Shown here piece by piece: positions 1 to 8,746 of a stretch of 64,000 nucleotides of DNA. How positions within the stretch are numbered: the first letter of the stretch is position 1; the number at the start of each line of letters is the position of its first letter. Source of the stretch: UBA4363 sp002393965 (GTDB taxonomy: Bacteria > Bacteroidota > Bacteroidia > Bacteroidales > Paludibacteraceae); the NCBI GenBank assembly GCA_946542925.1, contig CAMNLA010000043.1, positions 16,439 to 80,438 of the forward strand. Reading direction: 5' to 3'. Position numbers and translations under genes: made by a program. A model generated the notes under the pieces. That model was not told the origin of the DNA and ran no database searches. It saw only the letters and a list, made by a program, of their open reading frames with translations.

Positions 1-60
1 AAGGCATCTGTGACCCTGCGATGCTGATTATTGTTTAGGTTCGAGATAGGCATAAAAGAA

Positions 61-141
61 AAGCGGAGTCACCATTTTCCTATTCTGCCATGTTGGGCTT
101 GGACTCCCTTGCTACACAGAATAGGAAAGATTACTCCGCTT
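61..141. repeat. Long imperfect inverted repeat, possible structured RNA
   Basis: Two arms pair: AAGCGGAGT (61-69) with ACTCCGCTT (133-141), and TCCTATTCTG (78-87) with CAGAATAGGA (117-126). A small internal loop separates the two helices and the apical loop is about 29 bases. The shape suits a structured RNA or the remnant of a mobile element. No flanking promoter or T-rich terminator was found, and it did not match tmRNA, SRP RNA or RNase P landmarks that I know. Confidence 0.4.
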
Positions 142-726
142 GGCAGTATATCGCATAAGATACGATTACACACCAAGAGAGCGTTTCCCACTTTCTGATG
201 TAGCAATATAGGCTAATGCCTACTTTGTGAAGTGTCCAAGTTCACATGTTCAGAAAAGCGAAAATGCGCTATCTAATATGTCTGTCAAGTGCCTACTAAG
301 GCAACATGACGACGCAATAATAATAAAAACATTTGAAAGAATGCTCAACTACCTGGAACAAACTTAACTTTTGACGTTATTTTTTCTTGTTTTACGACAA
401 CTTTGCGTAGACTCATGATAACTTTTTATATTAAACAGTCAAGTAACCTTTCCGACTGCTGCAATGACAGCAAAAAAGATGAATTAGTTTGTTGTTTCAG
501 TTCCTTACCCTTATGTAAATGCAGACACGCTTCTTATATCGATCTGTTGTTACCTTATTTCTTATGCAAATGCCGTTGGAGTATTTCTCTACCTTCCACT
601 TATCGTAATTGGATCGGTTCTGTTTCGTCTGTGAAATAATATCTCTTATCTGTGTGGAGGGAACCATTTCTATCTCTATAAACACAAAAAAAATGTGCAA
701 AAGATGCATAAGTGTATTATTATGTA
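142..726. other. Gene-free AT-rich stretch
   Basis: No convincing coding region was found on either strand. The longest open frames are a 78-residue plus frame and a 90-residue minus frame. They overlap one another, have no family resemblance and contain runs untypical of the neighbouring genes. The stretch lies upstream of the his operon promoter. Confidence 0.5.
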
Positions 727-734
727 TACCTTTG
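727..734 (+). promoter_or_regulatory. Bacteroidota -7 element of the his operon
   Basis: TACCTTTG is an exact match to the TAnnTTTG -7 consensus of the Bacteroidota primary sigma factor. It lies 21 bases before the leader peptide ATG. The -33 TTTG element is not clear upstream. Confidence 0.6.
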
Positions 735-755
735 TAACATAAAATTGAAATAAGA

Positions 756-806
756 ATGATTCTGAACACCCATCATCATGCGCATCATCATGTAACCTTA
801 GTATAA
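756..806 (+). CDS. hisL: Histidine operon leader peptide
   Basis: A 16-residue frame reads MILNTHHHAHHHVTLV and stops with TAA. Six of the 16 codons are His (771-779 and 783-791). It starts just after a consensus -7 element and is followed by an anti-terminator/terminator pair and then hisGDCB. This is the arrangement of a ribosome-mediated his attenuator: shortage of charged tRNA-His would stall the ribosome on the His codons. The peptide itself need have no other function. The reading is direct; the regulatory role follows from the known enterobacterial his leader and was not tested here. Confidence 0.9.
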   Translation: MILNTHHHAHHHVTLV

Positions 807-812
807 AAACGA

Positions 813-875
813 GGTAAGTGGGCTGTCATTGATATGAAAAATAAAAATTAATCAGACATAAAGACAGGGCTTGCC
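813..875 (+). promoter_or_regulatory. his anti-terminator
   Basis: GGTAAG (813-818) can pair with CTTGCC (870-875), and CTGTC (823-827) with GACAG (863-867). The internal loop is 4 by 2 bases. The 3' half is also the left arm of the terminator, so the two structures exclude each other. A small hairpin ACCT (795-798)/AGGT (812-815) could sequester the 5' half when the leader is not being translated. A ribosome stalled on the His codons would cover ACCT and free GGTAAG. Confidence 0.7.
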
Positions 876-904
876 GAGAACATGGCAAGCCCTGTGTCTT
901 TGTT
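864..904 (+). terminator. his attenuator terminator
   Basis: A 12-bp perfect stem, ACAGGGCTTGCC (864-875) with GGCAAGCCCTGT (884-895), closes an 8-base loop. The T-rich stretch TCTTTGTTT follows. It sits between the leader peptide and the first structural gene, as expected for an intrinsic terminator that stops transcription when histidine is plentiful. Confidence 0.85.
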
Positions 905-1010
905 TAGTAAACAAGTCTTTTTTTAAAAATTACCACCAAGCATACAAGCAAATGTGAGTCAGCTTTAGGTCCGTCATTCAACAATTCACTTTGCAAGTTT
1001 TAAATTAAAT

Positions 1011-1499
1011 ATGAGAGAGAAAGATTATTGGAAAAAAATCAAGAACCCCTGGACCGATATCGAAGGATACCATTGTTTTGCCTGTTCTCCTAATAATTCA
1101 TCGGGGCTACACCTTGAATTCTTCGAGGACGGCGAAGACATCGTTTGTGAATGGTTGCCTGATATCCGTTATCAAGGATGGCTAAACACCCTTCACGGAG
1201 GTATCCAAGCCACACTAATGGATGAAGTAGCAGGATGGGTGGTCACAACAAAACTAGGCACCTGCGGAGTGACGTCACAGATGAAAATCCGATTTCTGAA
1301 ACGGATTGACACCACCGAAGGACCTATCATCATTCGAGCAAGGTTAGAAGAAATGAAACGCAACCTGGCCATGATATCCGCAGAAATTCGCAACAGCAAG
1401 AATGAAATCTGCGCCACGTCCAACTTAGTCTATTTCACCTATTCCAAAGAGGTGGCGGCCAAAACGTTCTTTCTGCGCACCCCAAAAGAGAACGACTGA
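1011..1499 (+). CDS. PaaI-type hotdog thioesterase
   Basis: This 162-residue protein has the single hotdog fold of PaaI/YiiD-like acyl-CoA thioesterases. The signature LHGGIQATLMDEVAG (about residues 61-75) holds the HGG turn and the helix that normally carries the catalytic acidic residue. An N-terminal CFACSPNN segment is typical of the Bacteroidota branch. It is the first gene after the his attenuator and lies 57 bases before hisG, so it should be co-transcribed with histidine biosynthesis. No link between a thioesterase and histidine synthesis is known to me. The substrate is unknown. Confidence 0.8.
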   Translation: MREKDYWKKIKNPWTDIEGYHCFACSPNNSSGLHLEFFEDGEDIVCEWLPDIRYQGWLNTLHGGIQATLMDEVAGWVVTTKLGTCGVTSQMKIRFLKRIDTTEGPIIIRARLEEMKRNLAMISAEIRNSKNEICATSNLVYFTYSKEVAAKTFFLRTPKEND

Positions 1500-1556
1500 C
1501 ATTCTGTAATCGAATTGACTTCAAATACAAAATATATACAAATACATATACCAATC

Positions 1557-2408
1557 ATGCTTAGAATAGCCATACAAGCCAAAGGGCGTCTCTTTGAAGA
1601 GACCATGAACATGTTCGCAGAATCCTCCATCAAGATTGAGCCCTCCAAGCGCACACTCCTTGTTCCGGCGAAAAACTTTCCTATCGAGGTTCTCTTCCTG
1701 CGTGACGACGATATTCCACAAGTTGTCGCCAGCGGCATTGCCGATGTCGGCGTTGTCGGAGAAAACGAATATGTTGAACGACGTCAGAAAGCCAACATTG
1801 TCAAACGTCTCGACTTTTCCAAGTGCCGTCTCTCTCTAGCGATTCCCAAAGCTGAAAATTACGAAGGAGTAAGATGGTTTGAAGGGAAACGCATAGCGAC
1901 TTCCTATCCTTCTATTCTGCGCGACTTTCTTAAAAAAAACAACGTTCACGCTGATATTTACGAGATTACAGGGTCTGTTGAGATTTCTCCTGCCATCGGT
2001 GTAGCCGATTGTATCTTCGACATTGTCTCCTCCGGCTCCACCCTTGTCTCCAATAATCTCAAAGAAGTAGAGGTTGTCATGAACTCCGAGGCTCTTCTCA
2101 TCGGACATAAGGGACTCTCGAAAGAGAAACAAAACATTCTTGATGAACTTCTATTCCGTTTTGAGTCTTACAAAAATGCAGAGGGGAAGAAATACATCAT
2201 CCTCAACATACCAAACGACAAAATTGCTGAAGCCTGCCAACTTCTTCCCGGCATGAAATCGCCGACTATCACACCACTCTTCGACAAGGGATGGTCCTCC
2301 ATGCAAAGCGTCATTGAAGAAGAGTCCTTTTGGGACAAGATTTCGCAACTCAAAGCCATCGGAGCTGAAGGCATCCTCGTACTCCCAATCGAGAAAATGA
2401 TTCTCTAA
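1557..2408 (+). CDS. hisG: ATP phosphoribosyltransferase, long form
   Basis: HisG condenses ATP with PRPP, the first and feedback-controlled step of histidine synthesis. The 283-residue product begins MLRIAIQAKGRLFEE, and KGRL is part of the substrate site. The PRPP-binding loop is seen as DIVSSGSTL near residue 165. The last 75 residues form the regulatory HisG_C domain, so this is the long, histidine-inhibited form that works without HisZ. An upstream in-frame ATG at 1515 was rejected because the 14 extra residues are not like the family and fall in AT-rich sequence. hisD follows after 14 bases. Confidence 0.95.
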   Translation: MLRIAIQAKGRLFEETMNMFAESSIKIEPSKRTLLVPAKNFPIEVLFLRDDDIPQVVASGIADVGVVGENEYVERRQKANIVKRLDFSKCRLSLAIPKAENYEGVRWFEGKRIATSYPSILRDFLKKNNVHADIYEITGSVEISPAIGVADCIFDIVSSGSTLVSNNLKEVEVVMNSEALLIGHKGLSKEKQNILDELLFRFESYKNAEGKKYIILNIPNDKIAEACQLLPGMKSPTITPLFDKGWSSMQSVIEEESFWDKISQLKAIGAEGILVLPIEKMIL

Positions 2409-2422
2409 ATTCCACAAAACCT

Positions 2423-3718
2423 ATGCAATATATCCGATATCCTAAAGACGAAGACTTCCCTAAACTGATCTCACGTCCGCACTTCGACCACTCGACACTC
2501 TATAGTACCGTCCGCACCATCCTTGATGACGTACGTAACAATGGAGATTCTGCAATCTTTTCCTACGAAGAAAAGTTCGATCATGTCCATCTCTCCGACC
2601 TTAGGGTCTGCGAAGAGGAAATCCGTGCTGCGGAAAACCTTGTCAGCCAAGAGCTCAAAGAAGCCATTCTGCAGGCTAAGGAAAATATTTCCAAATTTCA
2701 TGCAGCACAGGACACCCCCCTACCATCGGTCGAGACCATGTCAGGAGTACGATGCTGGCAAAAAGCACTTCCGATTGAAAAAGTCGGGCTCTACATACCC
2801 GGAGGTACTGCTCCCCTCTTTTCTACTGTACTCATGCTTGCAATACCAGCACAACTTGCAGGATGTCGTGAAATTGTTCTCTGTACCCCACCCAATCGCG
2901 AGGCAAAAATTCATCCCGCCGTACTCTATGCTGCCTCAGTAGCTGGAGTAAACCGTATTTTCAAGATTGGCGGTATTCAAGCCATTGCGGCCATGGCATA
3001 TGGTACCGAATCAGTCCCCAAAGTCTATAAAATCTTCGGTCCCGGTAATCAGTACGTCACAGCAGCCAAACAGATGGTATCGATCTCCGATGTCGCCATC
3101 GACATGCCTGCCGGGCCTTCTGAAGTGGAAGTCATTGCCGACGAGACCTCTAATCCCGTTTTCGTTGCTGCCGATCTCCTCTCTCAAGCTGAGCACGGAA
3201 CCGATTCTCAAGCTATTCTTGTCACTACAAGCGAACAACTTGCCGAACAGACTCTCATGGAAGTCCAACGACAGTTGGAGTTGCTACCTCGACGTGAAAT
3301 AGCCGAAAAATCGCTTGCACACTCACGTATCATCCTTGTATCAGATCGCAGTGCCGTCATCCGACTCACCAATGCCTATGCTCCAGAACATCTCATTATC
3401 TCCACACAGGATCCACATGAGATTGCCAATGCTGTCGTAAATGCAGGCTCCGTTTTCATTGGTCCGTACACCTGTGAGAGCGCAGGCGACTATGCTTCCG
3501 GGACGAACCATACTCTTCCTACTTCCGGCTATGCCCACGCCTATAGCGGAGTCCATCTAGATTCCTTCCGCAAGAAAACAACCTTTCAAGAAATCAGCGC
3601 ACCAGGTCTAAGAAACATCGGACATATCGTTGAAACAATGGCAGAGGCGGAACAACTCACAGCGCACCGTAATGCTATGACACTACGACTTCAATCACTT
3701 GAAAAAAAACAGTCATGA
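2423..3718 (+). CDS. hisD: Histidinol dehydrogenase
   Basis: HisD oxidises L-histidinol twice with NAD+ to L-histidine, the last pathway step, using a zinc ion. The protein is 431 residues, the usual length. Recognisable segments are VGLYIPGGTAPLFSTVLM (NAD site), FGPGNQYVTAAK, PAGPSEVEVIAD and LSQAEHGTDSQAIL with the catalytic and zinc-binding residues. SAGDYASGTNHTLPT lies near the C-terminus. The stop codon overlaps the hisC start in an ATGA, which suggests translational coupling. Confidence 0.97.
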   Translation: MQYIRYPKDEDFPKLISRPHFDHSTLYSTVRTILDDVRNNGDSAIFSYEEKFDHVHLSDLRVCEEEIRAAENLVSQELKEAILQAKENISKFHAAQDTPLPSVETMSGVRCWQKALPIEKVGLYIPGGTAPLFSTVLMLAIPAQLAGCREIVLCTPPNREAKIHPAVLYAASVAGVNRIFKIGGIQAIAAMAYGTESVPKVYKIFGPGNQYVTAAKQMVSISDVAIDMPAGPSEVEVIADETSNPVFVAADLLSQAEHGTDSQAILVTTSEQLAEQTLMEVQRQLELLPRREIAEKSLAHSRIILVSDRSAVIRLTNAYAPEHLIISTQDPHEIANAVVNAGSVFIGPYTCESAGDYASGTNHTLPTSGYAHAYSGVHLDSFRKKTTFQEISAPGLRNIGHIVETMAEAEQLTAHRNAMTLRLQSLEKKQS

Positions 3719-4746
3719 GAACCATCGAACAACTCCTTCGTCCCAACATACGAAGTCTAAAACCTTATTCTTGTGCTCGAGACGAGTTCAAGGGTGAAGC
3801 TCGCGTTTATCTTGATGCCAACGAGAATCCAAGAAACCAGCCCTACAATCGCTACCCAGACCCTCTACAAGTTCAACTCAAAGAGAAAATTGCCCAACTT
3901 AAGGGTGTTCGACCCTTGCAGATTATGCTTGGAGTCGGCTCCGATGAACCCATTGACCTTGTATTCCGCATTTTCTGTGAGCCAAAGGAAGACAATGTGG
4001 TTGCCATTGAACCGACCTATGGCATGTATAGTGTTTGTGCAGAAATCAACGATGTGGAGTACCGTCGGGTACGTCTGAACGAAGACTTCTCTCTTGATGC
4101 TGAAAAATTACTTAATGCAACCGATGAACACACCAAAGTTGTATTCCTCTGTTCGCCGAACAATCCTACTGGCAACCTCCTCGACAAAGGTGAAATAGAA
4201 AAAATACTACGTTCCTTTGATGGGATTATTGTTATAGACGAAGCATATATTGATTTTGCTGACACTCCCTCTTGGCTCTCTCAACTTGACCAATATCCCA
4301 ACCTCATCATCCTTCACACTTTCTCCAAAGCGTGGGCAATGGCTTCTGTACGTTGCGGAATGGCCTTTGCATCGGAACAGATTATTACCTATTTCAACAA
4401 AGTCAAATATCCCTATAACATCAGCCTGCTTACCCAACAATACGTTTCCGAACGTATTGATCATCGCGAAGAGAAAGAACTCTGGCAAAAGCAAATACTG
4501 AATGAGAGGACACGATTGCAAAAGGAACTGGCAAAACTACCATGTGTCATTAAGACCTATCACTCTGATGCCAACTTTATCCTCACACGAACCACTGATG
4601 CCAATGGTATCTACAAAAGTCTCGTCCAAGAAGGCATCATCGTACGTTTGCGCGACACCGTAACATTGTGTGATGGCTGTCTTCGCATCACCGTCGGCAC
4701 ACGCAAAGAAAACGACATTCTTCTCGAAGCACTCTCTCGAATGTAA
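3715..4746 (+). CDS. hisC: Histidinol-phosphate aminotransferase
   Basis: HisC is a class I/II PLP aminotransferase that converts imidazole acetol phosphate and glutamate to histidinol phosphate and 2-oxoglutarate. The protein is 343 residues. Visible motifs are LGVGSDEPIDLV, CSPNNPTGN, IVIDEAYIDF and the PLP lysine in TFSKAWAMASVRCG. The start overlaps the hisD stop by four bases and hisB follows after 12 bases, so it sits mid-operon. Confidence 0.96.
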   Translation: MRTIEQLLRPNIRSLKPYSCARDEFKGEARVYLDANENPRNQPYNRYPDPLQVQLKEKIAQLKGVRPLQIMLGVGSDEPIDLVFRIFCEPKEDNVVAIEPTYGMYSVCAEINDVEYRRVRLNEDFSLDAEKLLNATDEHTKVVFLCSPNNPTGNLLDKGEIEKILRSFDGIIVIDEAYIDFADTPSWLSQLDQYPNLIILHTFSKAWAMASVRCGMAFASEQIITYFNKVKYPYNISLLTQQYVSERIDHREEKELWQKQILNERTRLQKELAKLPCVIKTYHSDANFILTRTTDANGIYKSLVQEGIIVRLRDTVTLCDGCLRITVGTRKENDILLEALSRM

Positions 4747-4758
4747 CAAATCACAGAA

Positions 4759-5892
4759 ATGGATTCTATGGAAACAAAAAAAAGAGCCTTGTTTATTGAC
4801 CGAGATGGCACACTCATCGTTGAACCTCCCGTAACGGAGCAGGTTGACGACCTTGAGCAGTTGGAATTCCTGCCCGGAGTGTTACGAAACCTCTATTTTC
4901 TCCGTCAGAACACGACCTTCGAACTCGTCATAGTCAGCAATCAAGATGGTTTGGGGACTCCGGACTATCCACAAGAAAATTTCGACCGCGTTCAGAACAA
5001 AATGTTGCAGATATTCGAATCTGAAGGCGTAACATTTGATAACATCATCATTGATGTCACACGAGAGGAAGAACATAGTCCGACACGAAAACCCGGAACG
5101 GCTCTACTCACACAATACCTCAACGGGGACTATGACCTCAAGAACAGTTACGTCATCGGAGACCGACTCACCGACATGCAACTAGCAAACAACCTAGGTT
5201 GCCATGGGCTCTTGCTTACTCCGAACGGAACGTCTACATTCGATCTGTCTTCCTATGAACACTGCCGCAACATCCCCTCATGGGACAAAATTACAGAACT
5301 TCTCTTTGCTGGAGAACGTATCGGGGAAGTACGTCGAACGACTAAGGAAACCGATATCTACGTGCGCATCGATCTTGATGGAAACGGAGTATGCGACATC
5401 ACAACCGGACTTGGATTTTTCGATCACATGCTTGAGCAGATTGGGCGCCACTCCGGCTCTGACCTTACCATACACGTTAAAGGAGACCTCCAAGTTGATG
5501 AGCATCACACCATTGAGGACACTGCCCTCGCTTTGGGACAAGCATTACATCAGGCCTTGGGTGACAAACGAGGTATCGAACGCTACGGATTCTCTCTCCC
5601 GATGGATGACTGTCTCTGTAGTGTATCCATAGATTTTGGAGGACGGCCATGGCTGGTATTCGACGCGACATTCCAACGTGAAAAAATTGGAGACATGCCA
5701 ACAGAGATGTTTCTTCACTTCTTTAAATCTCTCTCAGATGCCGCGCAAATGAACCTCAATATTAAAGCGGAGGGGAACAACGAACACCACAAAATTGAAG
5801 GAATCTTCAAAGCACTTGCCAAAGCCATTCATATGGCCGTTCGACGCGACATTCACCACTACCAGTTACCAAGCACAAAAGGAATACTCTAA
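4759..5892 (+). CDS. hisB: Bifunctional histidinol-phosphatase / IGP dehydratase
   Basis: This 377-residue fusion catalyses two steps. Residues 1 to about 175 are a HAD phosphatase with the DxDGT motif (FIDRDGTLI) and GDRLTDMQLA. The rest is imidazoleglycerol-phosphate dehydratase with its manganese-binding segments FDHMLEQIGRHS, DEHHTIEDTALALG and NEHHKIEGIFKAL. The fused form is as in enterobacteria and most Bacteroidales. A second ATG four codons in (MDSM-E) could be the true start. kdsB follows after six bases. Confidence 0.96.
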   Translation: MDSMETKKRALFIDRDGTLIVEPPVTEQVDDLEQLEFLPGVLRNLYFLRQNTTFELVIVSNQDGLGTPDYPQENFDRVQNKMLQIFESEGVTFDNIIIDVTREEEHSPTRKPGTALLTQYLNGDYDLKNSYVIGDRLTDMQLANNLGCHGLLLTPNGTSTFDLSSYEHCRNIPSWDKITELLFAGERIGEVRRTTKETDIYVRIDLDGNGVCDITTGLGFFDHMLEQIGRHSGSDLTIHVKGDLQVDEHHTIEDTALALGQALHQALGDKRGIERYGFSLPMDDCLCSVSIDFGGRPWLVFDATFQREKIGDMPTEMFLHFFKSLSDAAQMNLNIKAEGNNEHHKIEGIFKALAKAIHMAVRRDIHHYQLPSTKGIL

Positions 5893-5898
5893 CACGCC

Positions 5899-6645
5899 AT
5901 GAAATTCATAGTTATTATTCCAGCCCGCTATGCATCGACTCGTTTTCCGGGGAAACCACTAGCGGATCTCGGTGGCAAAACAGTCATACAGCGTGTTTAC
6001 GAACAAGCCAGCAAAGCTGTTGCCGATGTCTGTATTGCTACAGACGATCAACGTATCTACGATACAGTTGAACAATTTGGAGGGCATGTTGTCATGACCT
6101 CTCCCAATCATCGTTCTGGCACTGACCGATTGTACGAGGCCTATACTAAAATTGGCCAGGGATTTGATGTTGTTATCAATGTACAAGGAGATGAGCCTTT
6201 CATCCAACCAGATCAGATTGAGGCCATCAAGGGCTGCTTTACTTCCTCAGACACAGAGATAGCCACCCTTGTGCAGCCCATTAATGATCTTGCCACGCTA
6301 CAAAACCCAAACTCACCGAAAGTAGTTCTTAATAAAAAAAACGAAGCCATCTACTTCTCCAGATCAACCATTCCATACGTCCGAGGATGTGATTCATCTG
6401 AATGGATTACTGCACACCGTTTCTACAAACACATTGGCATGTATGCCTATCGCGGTGATGTCCTACGAGCCATTACGGCTCTTTCCCCTTCCTCATTGGA
6501 AAAAGCAGAAAATCTAGAGCAGTTGCGATGGATTGAGAATGGCTTCCATATCAAGGTAGCCATAACAAATCACGCCACTATTGGCATTGACACACCAGAA
6601 GATCTTGCTAAAGCACTTCAGTTGATAGACAAACAAACACCCTGA
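5899..6645 (+). CDS. kdsB: CMP-KDO synthetase
   Basis: KdsB transfers CMP from CTP to 3-deoxy-D-manno-octulosonate, activating KDO for lipid A core assembly. The 248-residue protein starts with the nucleotide-binding IPARYASTRFPGKPLAD. Also seen are ATDDQRI, NVQGDEPFI and the C-terminal GIDTPEDL. Six bases separate it from hisB and ten from the next gene, so an essential lipopolysaccharide gene may lie in the his transcription unit unless an internal promoter exists. Confidence 0.96.
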   Translation: MKFIVIIPARYASTRFPGKPLADLGGKTVIQRVYEQASKAVADVCIATDDQRIYDTVEQFGGHVVMTSPNHRSGTDRLYEAYTKIGQGFDVVINVQGDEPFIQPDQIEAIKGCFTSSDTEIATLVQPINDLATLQNPNSPKVVLNKKNEAIYFSRSTIPYVRGCDSSEWITAHRFYKHIGMYAYRGDVLRAITALSPSSLEKAENLEQLRWIENGFHIKVAITNHATIGIDTPEDLAKALQLIDKQTP

Positions 6646-6655
6646 CCATCGCCAT

Positions 6656-7954
6656 ATGATACCCGACCGCTGTCATCGTCCAAAGATACATCCTCCTGTA
6701 CCTGCTACGCTCCGAGAAACGGAGTGTAAGACTCTACACAACGGTATTGAGACCTATATACTCAACGATGCGACATATGATGTATTGCGGGTTGATTTCA
6801 TCTTCAACGGAGGTACTATTCTCTCTGGATCACCTCTGTTTTCAGATCTGTTATGTCAGATGCTCAAACGTGGCACAGAGACTCAGTCTGCAGAGCAGAT
6901 TGCCCGACGCATGGATTTCTACGGAGCATCGCTCGAACATAGCGTTACCCACAATCACACCATGTTGACTTTGAATACGACAAGCCGCTTTGCAGAACCC
7001 GTATTTTCAGTCCTCGAAGACATACTTAAACATAGTACGTTTCCCCATAAAGAGTATCTTATACTCCGAAAAAAAGCATACAATAATTTCCGCGACAAAC
7101 TCAGTATTGCAAAAAAGCGAGTCATCAGACGTATGAAACAAGTTATATACGGTCCGAAACACCCTTACGGGCGTTCAATCAGATGTTCGGATTTTCGCTC
7201 TGTCAACCTCGCCCAATTGCAGACACTATATCGTCAGATTATAAATTCTGACGGATGTCGGATACTACTAACAGGACATGTCACACCAGCAGTCCTACAG
7301 GCAATAGAAGAACATTTCGGAAGAAATGATTGGCATGCGACACTCGGTATCGCATCTCCGGATCCTTTTCTTCCTCCTATTTCAAGAATTCAACGACGAC
7401 ATTTCTTTCTTCCCAAGGACGATGCAGAGCAGTCTACAATTGCTTTTGCTGGTCCTGTCATTGAGCGGACAGATCCCGACTGGTATCCACTAGACATCCT
7501 AACATCCATTCTTGGAGGATACTTCGGCAGTCGACTGATGAAATCTGTACGAGAACAATACGGCTACACCTATAACATCCATGCCGATATTCATCCTTTT
7601 TACCATAATGGCTACGTCTATATCTTAACAGAAACGGCATCCGAGACTACCGAACCACTAATTCAAGAAGTATTTCACCAAATGGACATTCTACGTCAGC
7701 AACCGATATCTATTGACGAACTTTCTACTGTTAAGGCCTACCTATCTGGCGAACACTCCATTTCTATGGATGGACTATTCAGCCATACCTTCTATTGGCT
7801 AAGCATACTTCAACTCGGATGGAGTAAGGAGCATTTCTACCTTTACGAAAAGGAACTGCAGTCTATCACGGCAGAACGCCTACAAGAAACAGCCAAACGA
7901 TGGTTGCGTCCTCAACTCTTTCAGATCATTATATGTGGCAAAAAAACGCAATAA
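6656..7954 (+). CDS. M16 peptidase homologue lacking the zinc motif
   Basis: This 432-residue protein has the two-lobed M16 fold (pitrilysin/processing peptidase). The C-terminal half has the usual GGYFGSRLMKSVREQYGYTY segment. The zinc-binding HxxEH motif, expected just before MLKRGT near residue 70, reads DLLCQ (64-68), so all three key residues are replaced. No signal peptide is seen. It therefore looks like a non-catalytic subunit, as in the alpha subunit of mitochondrial processing peptidase or M16 pairs of other bacteria. No active partner is encoded beside it. Function unknown. Confidence 0.82.
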   Translation: MIPDRCHRPKIHPPVPATLRETECKTLHNGIETYILNDATYDVLRVDFIFNGGTILSGSPLFSDLLCQMLKRGTETQSAEQIARRMDFYGASLEHSVTHNHTMLTLNTTSRFAEPVFSVLEDILKHSTFPHKEYLILRKKAYNNFRDKLSIAKKRVIRRMKQVIYGPKHPYGRSIRCSDFRSVNLAQLQTLYRQIINSDGCRILLTGHVTPAVLQAIEEHFGRNDWHATLGIASPDPFLPPISRIQRRHFFLPKDDAEQSTIAFAGPVIERTDPDWYPLDILTSILGGYFGSRLMKSVREQYGYTYNIHADIHPFYHNGYVYILTETASETTEPLIQEVFHQMDILRQQPISIDELSTVKAYLSGEHSISMDGLFSHTFYWLSILQLGWSKEHFYLYEKELQSITAERLQETAKRWLRPQLFQIIICGKKTQ

Positions 7955-7963
7955 GAACAACAC

Positions 7964-8740
7964 ATGGCACGGTACTTCATTTACATCTCTTTCAAAGGTA
8001 CTGCCTACCACGGATGGCAGCGTCAGCCTAATGGTATCTCAGTACAAGAGAAATTGGAGGGCGCTCTTTCAATATTACTCAACTCGACCATCAGCGTCAC
8101 CGGAGCAGGACGCACCGATGCTGGAGTTCATGCATCCATGATGGTTGCTCATTTCGATACAACGCATAAACTTTCCGACCCATTACACATTATACACCGT
8201 CTTAATCGTCTCCTCCCTGCCGACATTGCCATCAAAGGCATTCGTCTCGTAAAAGACGACGCTCATGCCCGTTTCTCCGCAGAACGTCGAACCTACCAAT
8301 ACTTTCTCAGTACACAAAAAGATCCTTTCGCAGGAGAAACGACCACAATTCTTACAACCGACCTTGACTTTGAACTTATGAATCAAGCTGCTCAAGCTTT
8401 GCTTCGACACACCGACTTCACATCTTTCTCAAAACTTCATACAGACACCAAGACCAACAATTGTAACGTAACCCAGGCTCTTTGGACTCGTTCGATTCAA
8501 AACCCTGCACTGTGGGTATTCACCATCACAGCCAACCGCTTTCTACGCAATATGGTACGTGCCATTGTCGGGACTCTCATACGAGTTGGACGTCATCAGA
8601 TGACACCATCTGAATTTGAAGGTATCATTCTTGCCTGCAACCGTTCCAAAGCTGGGACATCCGCTCCTCCACAAGGCCTCTTTTTGTCTGACATCATCTA
8701 TCCTAATGATGTATTTATTATCAACGATCATGAACTCTAA
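7964..8740 (+). CDS. truA: tRNA pseudouridine(38-40) synthase
   Basis: TruA isomerises uridines 38-40 in the anticodon arm of many tRNAs. The 258-residue protein has the family motif GAGRTDAGVHA with catalytic Asp52, preceded by YHGWQRQPNG. The RNA-binding segment FLRNMVRAIVGTLIRVG lies near the C-terminus. Nine bases after the M16 gene and six before the transporter, so it is part of the same run. E. coli truA mutants (hisT) derepress the his operon, so its place behind a his attenuator is notable. Confidence 0.96.
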   Translation: MARYFIYISFKGTAYHGWQRQPNGISVQEKLEGALSILLNSTISVTGAGRTDAGVHASMMVAHFDTTHKLSDPLHIIHRLNRLLPADIAIKGIRLVKDDAHARFSAERRTYQYFLSTQKDPFAGETTTILTTDLDFELMNQAAQALLRHTDFTSFSKLHTDTKTNNCNVTQALWTRSIQNPALWVFTITANRFLRNMVRAIVGTLIRVGRHQMTPSEFEGIILACNRSKAGTSAPPQGLFLSDIIYPNDVFIINDHEL

Positions 8741-8746
8741 CCACTT

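Noticed and set aside
1..300. tmRNA, SRP RNA or RNase P RNA
   Set aside because: None of the conserved blocks (tag frame and T arm, GGUGCU/GGAAGG motif, P4 helix) was found on either strand.
403..769. Open frames of 78 (plus) and 90 (minus) residues
   Set aside because: They overlap on opposite strands, have no family resemblance, poor composition and no start signals. The region is more likely non-coding.
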